Shown here: piece by piece, positions 28,640-37,931 of the stretch
How positions within the stretch are numbered: the first letter of the stretch is position 1
Layout: each line of letters begins with the position of its first letter
NCBI GenBank assembly: GCA_913061235.1
Contig: CAJXTB010000006.1
Coordinates: 62,001-126,000 of the forward strand
Reading direction: 5' to 3'
Length of the DNA stretch: 64,000 nt
Origin: an uncultured Pseudomonadota bacterium
GTDB taxonomy: Bacteria > Myxococcota_A > UBA796 > GCA-2862545
Notes under the pieces: model-generated
Databases searched by the model: none
What the model was told of the DNA's origin: nothing
What the model saw: the letters and a program-made list of their open reading frames with translations, nothing else
Position numbers and translations under genes: made by a program

Positions 28640-30076
28640 CTACCAGCCTAGGCGAACGCCGGCTTGGATGAGGTGGACGACGCCACCCCCCATGTCGTCG
28701 GACATCAAGGCGTGGCCACCCTGAATCTCGAGTCGCGGCTGTACAGCCCAGTCCTTGAGGGACTCTTCGTCTGTGGGTCGGAAGAACAGTGCCCAGTCCA
28801 GCTCGGTGCCCAGGTAGCGTCCCGACGTGGCCTGCTTGAGGTGGTTGGTCGGGGTGCCGCCAGCGCGGAAGGTGTAGAAGGGCTGTGCGATGGGAGCGTT
28901 GTTCCACGCCATGACCGCGCCTAGGCGAACGTCCAGCTGATCTATCGGCTTTACAATGACAGCCGGCTGCACGTAGGTTGCACCTTGAAAAGCGCCTTCG
29001 GTGGTCACAAGCTCGATGCCGTCAGGGGGCAGGGCTTGGTACAGCGGGTCTTCGAGGAACGCGCTGGTCGCGGCGGCGATGTTGCCCTGCACTTCGTCGA
29101 AGAGCACCATGCCTACGTCAAAGTCGCGGTCGGCTGTGAAGGCGCTGGTGGTGCTGTCGTCCGGGTTTCCGTCGGCGCTGGCCCAACCAAGGCGGAGGTG
29201 GCCCTCGACCTTGCTGTGTTCGATGCTGAGGCGGGCCACAGCGGCGGCACTGCGCACCTGCAAGCCGTCGAGTCCGTCGTAGGAGAGCGCGCGGTCGGTG
29301 TTGCCAAAGACGCCTGCGGCCTCGGCAGCCATGCGTAAGGTGAGGTCATCCGACAGATCGACAGGCTGGGAGACGTAGGCATCGAGCACGCCGACTACGG
29401 TCTGGCGGCCCTCCATGTCTTCCCACTGCTTGCGTCCGACAACGTAGACGCCACGCTCGGGGCCGTCTGGGCCCTTGGTGTAGAGCAGTCCGAGAACACC
29501 CTGAACGGCGACTTCGCCGACTGCGAGTCGAGCGATGTCGTCTGCGTACACCAAGTCCATGGCAGCGACCAGGTAGACAGGCTTGTCTTCGCCGAGTGGG
29601 CGCGTGCTGAGCTTGACGCGGAACACGCGGTCACCAAAGTCTTCGCGGCCGAAGAGTGGCTGGTGGTCGCCGTCGTTGGCAATCAAGCCCAATCCCCAGT
29701 GCGAGGTCTGAAGGCCGACCTCTAGGTCGTAGCTGTCAGCGCGGTAGCCAACCGACAGCTTGCGCGGGCGAATGCCGTCGAGGGTCACAGCACCTGCTTC
29801 GTAGCGACGGCGTTCGTCGTACTCACCCGAGATGTCCCATTTGTCGCCAACAAGCAGGCCGTTGAACACGTCTGTCTCTGCGTTGAAGCGCCATTTTTCG
29901 CCAGAGATGGCCAGTCCGACGCGCGCCCGTGTGTCCAGGTGTGCGCCCTGACCGACGGTAGTGCCGTCGGCATCTACGTCAAAGTCCGAGCCGGCTTGTA
30001 CGATGCCACGGACTTCGCCGTATGCGTCGACGTCTGCGCCAAATGCGGTGGTAACTAGTGCGAGTAGCAGCATCAT
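28640..30076 (-). CDS. Predicted outer-membrane beta-barrel protein
   Basis: A 478-residue exported protein (signal peptide MMLLLALVTTAFGA) with many alternating strands (YGEVRGIVQAG; HLDTRARVGLAISGEKWRF; LRMAAEAAGVFG) ending in IQAGVRLGW, a terminal aromatic typical of outer-membrane barrels. Length fits a 16-18 strand barrel. It is coupled to the 1020-residue hydrolase lipoprotein upstream by a 4-base overlap, so the pair may process and take up the same substrate. I cannot name a family. Confidence 0.7.
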   Translation of the reverse strand: MMLLLALVTTAFGADVDAYGEVRGIVQAGSDFDVDADGTTVGQGAHLDTRARVGLAISGEKWRFNAETDVFNGLLVGDKWDISGEYDERRRYEAGAVTLDGIRPRKLSVGYRADSYDLEVGLQTSHWGLGLIANDGDHQPLFGREDFGDRVFRVKLSTRPLGEDKPVYLVAAMDLVYADDIARLAVGEVAVQGVLGLLYTKGPDGPERGVYVVGRKQWEDMEGRQTVVGVLDAYVSQPVDLSDDLTLRMAAEAAGVFGNTDRALSYDGLDGLQVRSAAAVARLSIEHSKVEGHLRLGWASADGNPDDSTTSAFTADRDFDVGMVLFDEVQGNIAAATSAFLEDPLYQALPPDGIELVTTEGAFQGATYVQPAVIVKPIDQLDVRLGAVMAWNNAPIAQPFYTFRAGGTPTNHLKQATSGRYLGTELDWALFFRPTDEESLKDWAVQPRLEIQGGHALMSDDMGGGVVHLIQAGVRLGW

Positions 30077-33000
30077 TCCGCACCTCCATCATCAAGTTCA
30101 CGGAAGGGGGTGAGGAAGTCGCAATGCCTCGTGCCGAGGCAGGGGTCGTCGCTGACCTCTTGACCGCCGGTGGCGAAGAACCAGGCCACTTGGTTGAGCG
30201 AGTAGCTGGCGACGTCAAAGTCGAGGGTTGGGTTGGGGAAGGTGAAGCCGTGGCTGCCACGCGGGCTCACGTAGGGCATACGAAGTGCGGTCACGCCGCT
30301 GTCTTCGGTGCGGGTGGCGCGCAAGGGGGCGTCGGATGGCGCTCCGAAGCCGTCGCTGCCGCGGTCGGCGTCGTCAATGTCGAACAACACGGGCTCGCCT
30401 TCATCATTGCGGTACGGACCGTACTGCTCCAGACCTTGAACGACACGGCGGTCAATGAGCCATTGGTCGACGGTTGTGCCGTAACGTTCGTCGATCTCGT
30501 CGTACGGCACCAGGCCAGCGGCACGGGCCAGGGCGATACCCGTGTTCACGCTGACGATGGAGTCGCCAACTGTGGGCATGATCAAGACATGGGCTTGTTC
30601 GCCGCCGAGCAACTCGCTGGGGCGGTCGTTGTACATTGGGGCGTAGGAGATGGCATCCCCGGGCTCGAGTGCCGCGGCGATGACCCAGGCCAGACGTCGC
30701 ATATCGGGGTTCGCGCGTATCTTGCCGCTGCCGTGGGAGCCTGCAACCAGCGGTGAGCCAGCGGGCATTGTCACGCCTTCGTGAGTGACGTCTGCGGCGA
30801 ACTGGTCAAGGGTCGCGATGAGAGTGTCATTGGCGTCGAAGAACTCAATGACAAAGCGGTCACCGAGGCCTTCGTTGTTGGGCACAGACCAGATGTCCGT
30901 TCCGGCGCCTGTCTCGGGCATGCCGGTGATCTCACGCTTCTCGGCGGCGTCTAGGCCGTCTGCGGCGATGGACACGCGGAATCGGCCATCTTCAGGGATA
31001 TAGCCTTCGCGAACTTCGCCGTTGTCTAGGTTCTCAATGCGAATGCGTCCGCCAGCGGGGATGGACGGCAGGGTGTCAACAGGCAAGGTCTCCATATCGG
31101 TGACCGAGTTGACCATCTGGACGACCTGCAGTGAGCCGTCTTCTTGTGGGTAGCCCAAGAACATGGGGGTCACGAGGCGGCCAAACATGGCCTCGACGGC
31201 GCCGCCAATCTCGGTTCGGATACCGATATCGAGCGTTCCACCACCAGGAACGATTGGCGCCCATGCGGTGACTTCGGGAATGACGCCAGCTGCAACGGCG
31301 CTGTTGATTCCGCCGAGCGAGCCGCCAACGATGAAGTAGCGTGCGTCTTCGCCGCCCATGTCGGGGGTTCCGTCGTCGTCCCAGTCGCAGGTCATGAGAC
31401 TATTGCCGGTAGGTGTGGTTGTGGCGTCGTCTTCGTACTCAGTGAGGGCCATTTCACCGACTCCGCACGCCTGGAAGCTACGCACCATCTGCATCCAGTC
31501 GACAGAGGCTTGGCGGACCATGTCGCGGGTGTGGAAGGGGTCTGCGGACCACTGGTCTCCGCCGGAGTCCGCTTCGCCGTCGTTGTTGAGGTCGCGGTAG
31601 CGGCTGTCCTTGAGATGTAGGTAGAAGGGCAGCAGGCCTTGTGCCCCTAGGGCTAGCTCAACGAGCGCTTCTTCCTCGGCGCCGAGGGTGGGTCCGTGTC
31701 CTGGGAAGTCCATGGCGCAGGCGGCCATGCCGACGCGGTTTAGACCGTACGAGAAACCCAGGAAGTCGAAGCGAGACGAGCCGTAGCCGTGACCGAACAT
31801 GGCGACGTCGTAGGGGGCTTCAAAGCCCATGTCATCACGAGGCAGTACACAGGTAAAGGCCACGCGCTGGCTCTCGGCGTGCAGCGTGCCGGCTACCGGG
31901 TCGAGCTGCCACCACTCATCGGAGTCGTCGCGCCCGCCGTCGTCACGGTCAGCGAGTAGGTAGGGGACTTCAATCGTTCCGCCCACAATGCGGTCAGCGA
32001 AGCTTAGGTAGGCGTCCTGAAGGGCGACGGATTCGGGGCCTTCGAACAGGCCTAGGTTGATGAGTTGCTCGAGTAGAATGCCGATGGGCAGCGCTTGCTG
32101 CGTGTCGTTCTGCTCGTGCATCTGGAGGGCTTCGGTCACGCCTGCTGGGTAGTCGCCAGCCAGGAACGGCCAGGGGCCTTCTGCGTCGAATAGGCCGCGA
32201 TGAATGTCCACGAGGTCACCAGTCACGCGACCGGTGGTGAAGGTCCATGCGAAGGCGACGTCGTCTACGGTCATGCCCAGGGGAGGCAGCACGTCTTCGA
32301 GGGGGCGCAGGGCTTCGGTCTGACGGGTGTGGTTGACGTACTTCCACGGTGAGCGAACGGGCTGTCCGTCTTCGCCGATGAGGCGGTTGGTCAGGACGAC
32401 GGCGTAGGTGGTCTCTTCGAGAAGAGGCACCACTGGGCGGAACATGAGTGTGTCCGTGGCGCGCTCGTACCAGGTGAGCAGGTCGTCGCGAGGGGCGCCG
32501 CCTTCTGGGTAGACGTTTGGCACGTCTAGGATGCCGTCATTGTCCGTGTCTTCGCCCCAGTCTAGGATTCCGTTTCCGTTGACGTCTTCGTCGACGGTGT
32601 CGAATACGACGCTCGGCTCGTCGCTGCGCGTATCATTGGGGAAGTAGCGGTCGGAGCGTGCGGCATCCATCGGGAAGCGGCCGTGACCGACGTCCAAGGG
32701 GAAGGGCTTTCCGAAGTCTGGCGAGTCGGGGTCCACATTGATGACGTAGAAGGCGTCGTCATCGTAGCCTTCGGGCAGGTGGAAGTCGTTCGCGTGTCTT
32801 GTGGCGACATTGTCGAGGTCCAATGGGGCCTCGAACTGCACTGCGATAGGCGAGAAGATGCCGAAGCCGACGAGCTCGTTGAGCTTGACCCGGGCTTCCG
32901 ATTCGGAATGGGTGACGGCGACTTCGCTGATGTTCAGGCGCAGACCAGTGACCGAGCCTGGGTCAGGACGCGTGGCGAGGTCGTTGGGGAAGGGAATCTC

Positions 33001-33135
33001 TGGAAGTGGCTGCGCATCCCATTCGTAGCGAACTTCGGGTCCGGTTCCGGCAGGCGTTTCGCGCAGACCTTCCGGTGCGCTGGCACAGCTGACAAGCCCG
33101 CCGATAAGCGAGACAAAAGCAAGATGACGATTCAT
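30073..33135 (-). CDS. Large lipoprotein with alpha/beta hydrolase core
   Basis: A 1020-residue lipoprotein (lipobox LVSC, then a Pro/Glu linker). The N-terminal part is beta-rich with a calcium-loop-like segment (DVNGNGILDWGEDTDNDG); then an alpha/beta hydrolase region with oxyanion-like FGHGYGSSR, MDFPGHGP and the nucleophile elbow VGGSLGGIN. The C-terminal part carries other strands and a late EQAHVLIMPTVGD. It is related to the lipoprotein at 50891-52720. Probably an exported esterase or lipase; the substrate is unknown. It lies upstream of an outer-membrane barrel in the same operon. Confidence 0.75.
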   Translation of the reverse strand: MNRHLAFVSLIGGLVSCASAPEGLRETPAGTGPEVRYEWDAQPLPEIPFPNDLATRPDPGSVTGLRLNISEVAVTHSESEARVKLNELVGFGIFSPIAVQFEAPLDLDNVATRHANDFHLPEGYDDDAFYVINVDPDSPDFGKPFPLDVGHGRFPMDAARSDRYFPNDTRSDEPSVVFDTVDEDVNGNGILDWGEDTDNDGILDVPNVYPEGGAPRDDLLTWYERATDTLMFRPVVPLLEETTYAVVLTNRLIGEDGQPVRSPWKYVNHTRQTEALRPLEDVLPPLGMTVDDVAFAWTFTTGRVTGDLVDIHRGLFDAEGPWPFLAGDYPAGVTEALQMHEQNDTQQALPIGILLEQLINLGLFEGPESVALQDAYLSFADRIVGGTIEVPYLLADRDDGGRDDSDEWWQLDPVAGTLHAESQRVAFTCVLPRDDMGFEAPYDVAMFGHGYGSSRFDFLGFSYGLNRVGMAACAMDFPGHGPTLGAEEEALVELALGAQGLLPFYLHLKDSRYRDLNNDGEADSGGDQWSADPFHTRDMVRQASVDWMQMVRSFQACGVGEMALTEYEDDATTTPTGNSLMTCDWDDDGTPDMGGEDARYFIVGGSLGGINSAVAAGVIPEVTAWAPIVPGGGTLDIGIRTEIGGAVEAMFGRLVTPMFLGYPQEDGSLQVVQMVNSVTDMETLPVDTLPSIPAGGRIRIENLDNGEVREGYIPEDGRFRVSIAADGLDAAEKREITGMPETGAGTDIWSVPNNEGLGDRFVIEFFDANDTLIATLDQFAADVTHEGVTMPAGSPLVAGSHGSGKIRANPDMRRLAWVIAAALEPGDAISYAPMYNDRPSELLGGEQAHVLIMPTVGDSIVSVNTGIALARAAGLVPYDEIDERYGTTVDQWLIDRRVVQGLEQYGPYRNDEGEPVLFDIDDADRGSDGFGAPSDAPLRATRTEDSGVTALRMPYVSPRGSHGFTFPNPTLDFDVASYSLNQVAWFFATGGQEVSDDPCLGTRHCDFLTPFRELDDGGAE

Positions 33136-33287
33136 GGAGACCCCGATTTCGGCGCCGTGTATCCGGTCTGGCCGGACTGCGTGGAATCGTCTGTGTGGGG
33201 TCCGCAGGCGGAGTACCGGTGAATGCCCTCACAGTGCAGACTTGCGAGGTTTGGTAAAGTGCGCGGCAGTCACTGGGATGGGGCAGT

Positions 33288-33725
33288 CTATAGGTAGGGA
33301 GCCACAAAATCGCGAAGCTGAGCACCCATGCGCGCTCCAGGCTCGGAGACCTTGAGAGCGCCGCCCTTGTAGACAGCCATGGTTGGGATGGCCTGCACGT
33401 TCAGCACGCCTGCGGTTCGCTTGTGCATATCCGTGTTCACTTTCGCGATGATGAGCTTGCCGGCTTGGGCCTTGGCCAGAGCCACCAAGTGCGGTGCTAC
33501 AGCACGACACGGACCACACCACGGGGCCCAGAAATCGACGAGTACCGGCACGGGAGAAGACCGAACCAGCCGGTCCAACACGTCATCTGACACGTCTACG
33601 GGGTGGGCTTCCAGGTCTAGGGTAGCCTTGCATCGGCCACAAGTTGGCTGGTTGGACAATCGGTCTTCACGTACCCGATTCATTCCACCACATGACGCGC
33701 ATCGAAACACCAAGGGCTCTGCCAT
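33288..33725 (-). CDS. trxC: Thioredoxin TrxC-like
   Basis: Thioredoxin 2: an N-terminal zinc ribbon with two CxxC pairs (CASCGG and CGRC) followed by a thioredoxin domain with active site WAPWCGPCR and cis-Pro in AIPTMAVYKGG. It reduces disulphides in the cytoplasm and responds to oxidative stress in other bacteria. The ATG at 33725 (MAEPLVFRC) is preferred over 33737. About 145 residues is the normal size. It stands alone, with no operon partner. Confidence 0.93.
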   Translation of the reverse strand: MAEPLVFRCASCGGMNRVREDRLSNQPTCGRCKATLDLEAHPVDVSDDVLDRLVRSSPVPVLVDFWAPWCGPCRAVAPHLVALAKAQAGKLIIAKVNTDMHKRTAGVLNVQAIPTMAVYKGGALKVSEPGARMGAQLRDFVAPYL

Positions 33726-33852
33726 GATGACCTCCATGTCTACACGGTACGCGCCCCAGCTCGGTTGTCACCCCTCTCAGGTGCAGCCCAGTCTCAACGG
33801 GGTCGTGTCGTGGAAAACGGAGTGGTAGGCTGCGGCATGGATGGGAGGCGAG

Positions 33853-35043
33853 ATGTGTAGAGTTGCTGGGTGGATGTTGTGTGCGCTGGCTGTGACGTCT
33901 GTGGCCTCGGCCGCGGATGTTCAGGTGTCTTGGAGTGGACGACTTCTGGACTCTGCAGGCGCGCCTTTGAATGGCCCGGTCACCGCGGAAATCCGCTTGT
34001 ATGCGGTGGATGAAGGCGGAGTACCAACCTACTCCGAGCCGTTCGTATTGGATGCCCAGGACGGCTTCGTCTCGGTGGTTCTCGGAGCTGGCGGCGGGCT
34101 CGGCAGTGGGCAGTTTCAGCAGGGGCCCGTGTACGTCGCCGTTGCGGTCGGCTCGGGCAGCAATGAGCTCACTCCCCGCGGGCTGATCACCCACACCCCT
34201 CTCGCAGCCTCTGCTGCGGGCCTACAGCTAGGCGTAGGCGGTGACTGCGACGCAGACAATGTGGGCGTCATGAACTACCAGAGCGAGACGCTCCAGCTGT
34301 GCACGGCGGATGGCTGGCGCGAGATTCAGTTGGCTAGCGTGGGAGACGGCTCCACGGCCGGCAATGCGGGGGCATCCTGTGAGGCCATTCACACCGACAA
34401 TCCGCTACTGAACAGCGGTCTGTACTGGATTGCGCCCGATGTGGGCGGGGAGTTCATCGCGTATTGCGACATGACCACCTACGGCGGTGGCTGGACCCTC
34501 GTAGTGAAGGCGAACAACGGGGACTCCGTCAACTTCTACGGCAACCACACCATCTTGAGTGGGTCGGGCACGCTCAACGCGACCACCGAGCGGGACAGCT
34601 CCCGTGGCGACTACATTGGCGAAGCGTTCTCTCGGCTGTCTGGTAGTGAGATGCTGCTGCGAGACTGTGTGGGGTCCAACGATCTGATGGGCGACTTTGG
34701 CGCCAACACCGACCTGTCGTCGCTCATCAGCACCGCCAAGGGCAATACGCTGACGGTCCCCGGACAGTGTGGCTTGGAGGCGTCTGGTCTTCAGATGAGC
34801 GGCAGTCAGCTAGGCGCAGCCACAATCACGCGACTTGGACTGGCCTGCGAAGACGACAACGACACCACCTGGGTTCCAGACGACGACGCCACGGTCATCT
34901 CCTGGCGCGACACCGACGGAGCGGATGGAACCAGCTTTGCCCACACGGCAGGAATCGCGAAGGTCGGCACCGATGGCGGCGACGACGTTCAAAATCGGGC
35001 CAATGCGGCAGTGGACGCCTGCGTCATGGTGTTCTGGCGCTAG
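33853..35043 (+). CDS. Secreted QGRL-type protein with fibrinogen-like head
   Basis: Signal peptide (MCRVAGWMLCALAVTSVASA), then an N-terminal domain like those of 7403-8767 and 35046-36497 (SGRLLDSAGAPLNGPVT; DGFVSVVLG), a short linker, and a C-terminal head of about 210 residues with the fibrinogen-like signature GLYWIAPDVGGEFIAYCDM then TTYGGGWTLVVK. The same head signature occurs in the beta-helix protein at 40252-41811. The ATG at 33853 has GGGAGG upstream. Probably an extracellular carbohydrate- or glycoprotein-binding protein. It is convergent, two bases apart, with a gene of the same family. Confidence 0.78.
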   Translation: MCRVAGWMLCALAVTSVASAADVQVSWSGRLLDSAGAPLNGPVTAEIRLYAVDEGGVPTYSEPFVLDAQDGFVSVVLGAGGGLGSGQFQQGPVYVAVAVGSGSNELTPRGLITHTPLAASAAGLQLGVGGDCDADNVGVMNYQSETLQLCTADGWREIQLASVGDGSTAGNAGASCEAIHTDNPLLNSGLYWIAPDVGGEFIAYCDMTTYGGGWTLVVKANNGDSVNFYGNHTILSGSGTLNATTERDSSRGDYIGEAFSRLSGSEMLLRDCVGSNDLMGDFGANTDLSSLISTAKGNTLTVPGQCGLEASGLQMSGSQLGAATITRLGLACEDDNDTTWVPDDDATVISWRDTDGADGTSFAHTAGIAKVGTDGGDDVQNRANAAVDACVMVFWR

Positions 35044-35045
35044 CC

Positions 35046-36497
35046 CTACCTGGCTTGCAGCCAGGACGTGGCCGTGTCTAGGTCGTCGATGTAGCGCAGG
35101 CCGTTTGGCAGTACGAGCGAGTTGTCGACGAAGTGCAGCCCGAGGTATCGCTCTTGGAAACTACTGACGCTGTAGGTGGTGTTTGATCCGGAGATGAAGA
35201 CCACGGTGCTGATTTGGTTGGCGGGTATCGACAGGGATGTGTTCGTTTGTGCTTCGTCGTTGCAGTTCTGACCCCCGCTGTTCCAGTTGCTCGCGCGGTT
35301 GAGTGAGATGGACGCCCGCTCGCTCCAGCCCGCGTAGCAGGTGTACTGGAAGTGGGGGGTCCACGTGATGGGTGAGTTGGTGGTGTTCTCGATACGGAAG
35401 AGCACGGCTCCCATCTGGGCAGTCGTGGATGAGAACATGAGGTAGACGTCGGAGATGACGTTGGCATTGGCGCCTGCGTAGCCCTTGCGGGTGAACAGAG
35501 TCCGAATGAGCTCCATGTCGGGAGACATCTGGTTGGCCTGAGCATTTCCGTCTGTCCAGGTGCTTGGATTCACGCCGCCGAACAGTCGTGTACTGTTCCC
35601 ATCGATCCAGCTGGCGCGATGCTGGTGTGTGTGGAACGTTGTCCAACGGTAGACCGCGCCAGTATGAAGGGTGTCGGTCGCGTCTTGACAGGTCAGGTTG
35701 CCCGAGCTGTCGACACCCGTCACCACGCGTCCAGATGTACACTCCTGTCCCGACGTAACGAAGTCCGAGCCGTCGTACGTGGTGTGCTCCCCGCTCGAGA
35801 CCTCAATGCCGCCAATGGTGGTGCCTCCATCGAGATTGAGTTCGGTGCCCTCTACGAAGGTCTGAACGTCGGCATCTCCGTAGCTGGGACCTGTCACCAC
35901 AGCCTCTCCGCCAATCAGGGTATTGGGGTCGAGATTGAGTGGGCTTCCTTCAACAATACCCACCACTTCCAAGTCGGTCAGACCTTCGTCGGCGCCGCAG
36001 ACCCAGGCGCTGGACCCTTGGTCCCACTGTGCGATCTGCCCGTCAGAGCAGCTCAGGTCTCCGAGTGTGTCCGGAGTGTTGGTGAGGGCGCTCCAGTCCA
36101 CTGTGGACCCTGGGGCCAAGCTATCCGCAGAAGCCGCACGAATGGCGAAAGGTACGCTGGTAATTGGCGTGCGCGGCAACTCCGGGGCGAAACCAACGGT
36201 CAGTCCGTAGTACAAGTCGGTGTTAAAGACTTCGCTTCCGAGGGGGGTGAAGGGGTTTTCACCGAGGACGAGGGTGTAGTAGCCGTCTTGGAAATTGACC
36301 GAGAAGACATCACTCCAGACCGGCGACCCGCCTGTTTCTTGAGGGTACAAGGTGACCCGCAGCTGTTGCAGGCCGTTGACAGGGCCGCCAGCGGCGTCGA
36401 GCAGACGCCCTTGTTGCACGATCTGGATGGGCACAGCGTTGGTGCGAATCGGGACGGCAAGGGCGACGAGTAGCGCGATTGGAGCGAAGCGTTTCAT
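35046..36497 (-). CDS. Secreted QGRL-domain protein with unassigned head
   Basis: Signal peptide MKRFAPIALLVALAVP, then the shared domain (QQGRLLDAAGGPVNGLQQL; DGYYTLVLGEN; DLYYGLTVGF), a linker with repeated strands (VEGTELNLDGGTTIGGIEV), and a roughly 170-residue head rich in aromatic and Asn residues (VYLMFSSTTAQMGAVLFRI). The head matches nothing I know, and it differs from the heads of the other two QGRL proteins. The start at 36497 fits the signal peptide. Its last codons form a perfect hairpin (35049-35065) facing the convergent gene. Confidence 0.72.
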   Translation of the reverse strand: MKRFAPIALLVALAVPIRTNAVPIQIVQQGRLLDAAGGPVNGLQQLRVTLYPQETGGSPVWSDVFSVNFQDGYYTLVLGENPFTPLGSEVFNTDLYYGLTVGFAPELPRTPITSVPFAIRAASADSLAPGSTVDWSALTNTPDTLGDLSCSDGQIAQWDQGSSAWVCGADEGLTDLEVVGIVEGSPLNLDPNTLIGGEAVVTGPSYGDADVQTFVEGTELNLDGGTTIGGIEVSSGEHTTYDGSDFVTSGQECTSGRVVTGVDSSGNLTCQDATDTLHTGAVYRWTTFHTHQHRASWIDGNSTRLFGGVNPSTWTDGNAQANQMSPDMELIRTLFTRKGYAGANANVISDVYLMFSSTTAQMGAVLFRIENTTNSPITWTPHFQYTCYAGWSERASISLNRASNWNSGGQNCNDEAQTNTSLSIPANQISTVVFISGSNTTYSVSSFQERYLGLHFVDNSLVLPNGLRYIDDLDTATSWLQAR

Positions 36498-36743
36498 GAG
36501 AGGTGTCCCCGGGTTCGTAGCGACTGAAGGTCTGCAAGAGCCCATGGTACCAACTTCCGCCGCTCACCATTCGGAATGGTCAGCTCGGTGTAGTCAGCGA
36601 ATCAACGTCCCAATCGTCTCGGCCTGCGTTCTATCGGACTGTAGGCGCACCACCCGGGCCGTTTGAGGGCCGATCGGATGGGGGCCGGCAGGTCTGGTTT
36701 GGCCCAGGGGACAACACGGCCAGTCGCGCATGGGCCGAAGCCG

Positions 36744-37796
36744 TCACAGCAAGGTGATGCCCTCAACCAGGGTCAGACCCAGTCGCTGAAGCGTCACGTA
36801 GTGGTACATGTCCGTGTAGATCGACAGTGGCATGTTCGCCTGCAAGGAGGCGGTGTCTTCTCGGTAGACCACCCGCGTGCCTTCGTCGTCGAAGAATCGA
36901 CCCTGCCACGCGGTCATCAGTGCATCAACCTCGTGTGGGTAGAGGCGGTGGTCGTCGGTCGCTGTGAACGGCTCGGCGGGATTGCGCATCATCACGCACT
37001 CCTGGCTCCAGTCCAACGCGATGTCGTCTGCGAGCACAGCTTCGGTGTCTGTGATGCGCTCACGAAGCCACGCTTCGCCCGTTGAGTTCGGTTGGGCGAC
37101 GGCGGATGCGGTGTGTCCGGGCTGGATGATGGGGATGCGTGCGGACCACACGGCGTCGCCGTTTCGGTGGACCACTACAACGTCATGAACGGGGGCTTGC
37201 CCCTCATTGTGGGCGAGCAGGTGGGGGCGCTCGGACGTGGAGGCGCGGCTTAGGGAGATGCGGACGGCGGGGGATTCGTGGGTGTCTGCCTCGTAGAAGA
37301 CGAAGCGCTCGGACTCGTTGTCGTGCTCGACCCACAGGGCATCGTTGAAGCCGCGCAGCTCCGAGACCCACGGCACATCGGTGGAGACGTGGTCGCCTTG
37401 CGGCTCAGCGCGTAGAGTGAGGGAGTCCCAACCAAGCTGAACGTCTGTGCCAGAGTCGGTCTGCAGGCGGTCCACTTGTGGGTACCAGACGCTGGCCTCG
37501 CCTTGGGTAAAGCCAACGTCGATGGCGATTGGGGTGTCTGCACCGAAGTTGTTGTTGGCGTAGAAATGCACCACGGGCAGGCAGCGATTACCGCCGTCTA
37601 CTGGCATGTCGACCACGCGAGCCACCTTTCGTGGGGTGCCAGGTCTGCGGTGGTAGGCGTCGGGAATGGCGAGTCCTTCCGGCGTGCCACCGTCTAGTCG
37701 AAACGACTGAACGCCCCATTCATGGGCAACGACCGGGGCTGCACACCACGACTCGGCGTGTGCGGAAGTCACCAGTACCATCAACAATCCGAACAT
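36744..37796 (-). CDS. Secreted HEWG-motif protein of unknown function
   Basis: A 350-residue exported protein (MFGLLMVLVTSAHA) opening with VVAHEWGVQSFRLDGG, a His-Glu-Trp-Gly motif I associate with uncharacterised exported proteins of myxobacteria and planctomycetes. The rest is beta-rich, with Cys at CLPVVHFY and SQECVMM. AGAGGTGG precedes the ATG. No catalytic set is clear. It lies upstream of the QGRL gene on the same strand, 246 bases away. Confidence 0.65.
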   Translation of the reverse strand: MFGLLMVLVTSAHAESWCAAPVVAHEWGVQSFRLDGGTPEGLAIPDAYHRRPGTPRKVARVVDMPVDGGNRCLPVVHFYANNNFGADTPIAIDVGFTQGEASVWYPQVDRLQTDSGTDVQLGWDSLTLRAEPQGDHVSTDVPWVSELRGFNDALWVEHDNESERFVFYEADTHESPAVRISLSRASTSERPHLLAHNEGQAPVHDVVVVHRNGDAVWSARIPIIQPGHTASAVAQPNSTGEAWLRERITDTEAVLADDIALDWSQECVMMRNPAEPFTATDDHRLYPHEVDALMTAWQGRFFDDEGTRVVYREDTASLQANMPLSIYTDMYHYVTLQRLGLTLVEGITLL

Positions 37797-37931
37797 CGAC
37801 CACCTCTGTGCACTCCGACAACGCCGCTGCGGAGTGGTTCTTACAAACGAATCTCAGCACGACTGGTGGCGTGCAGGTCGGTCGCCGGACAGGTCTCGGA
37901 GCTGCTTGAAGCGCTCCCCGGTGTTCGGGTT

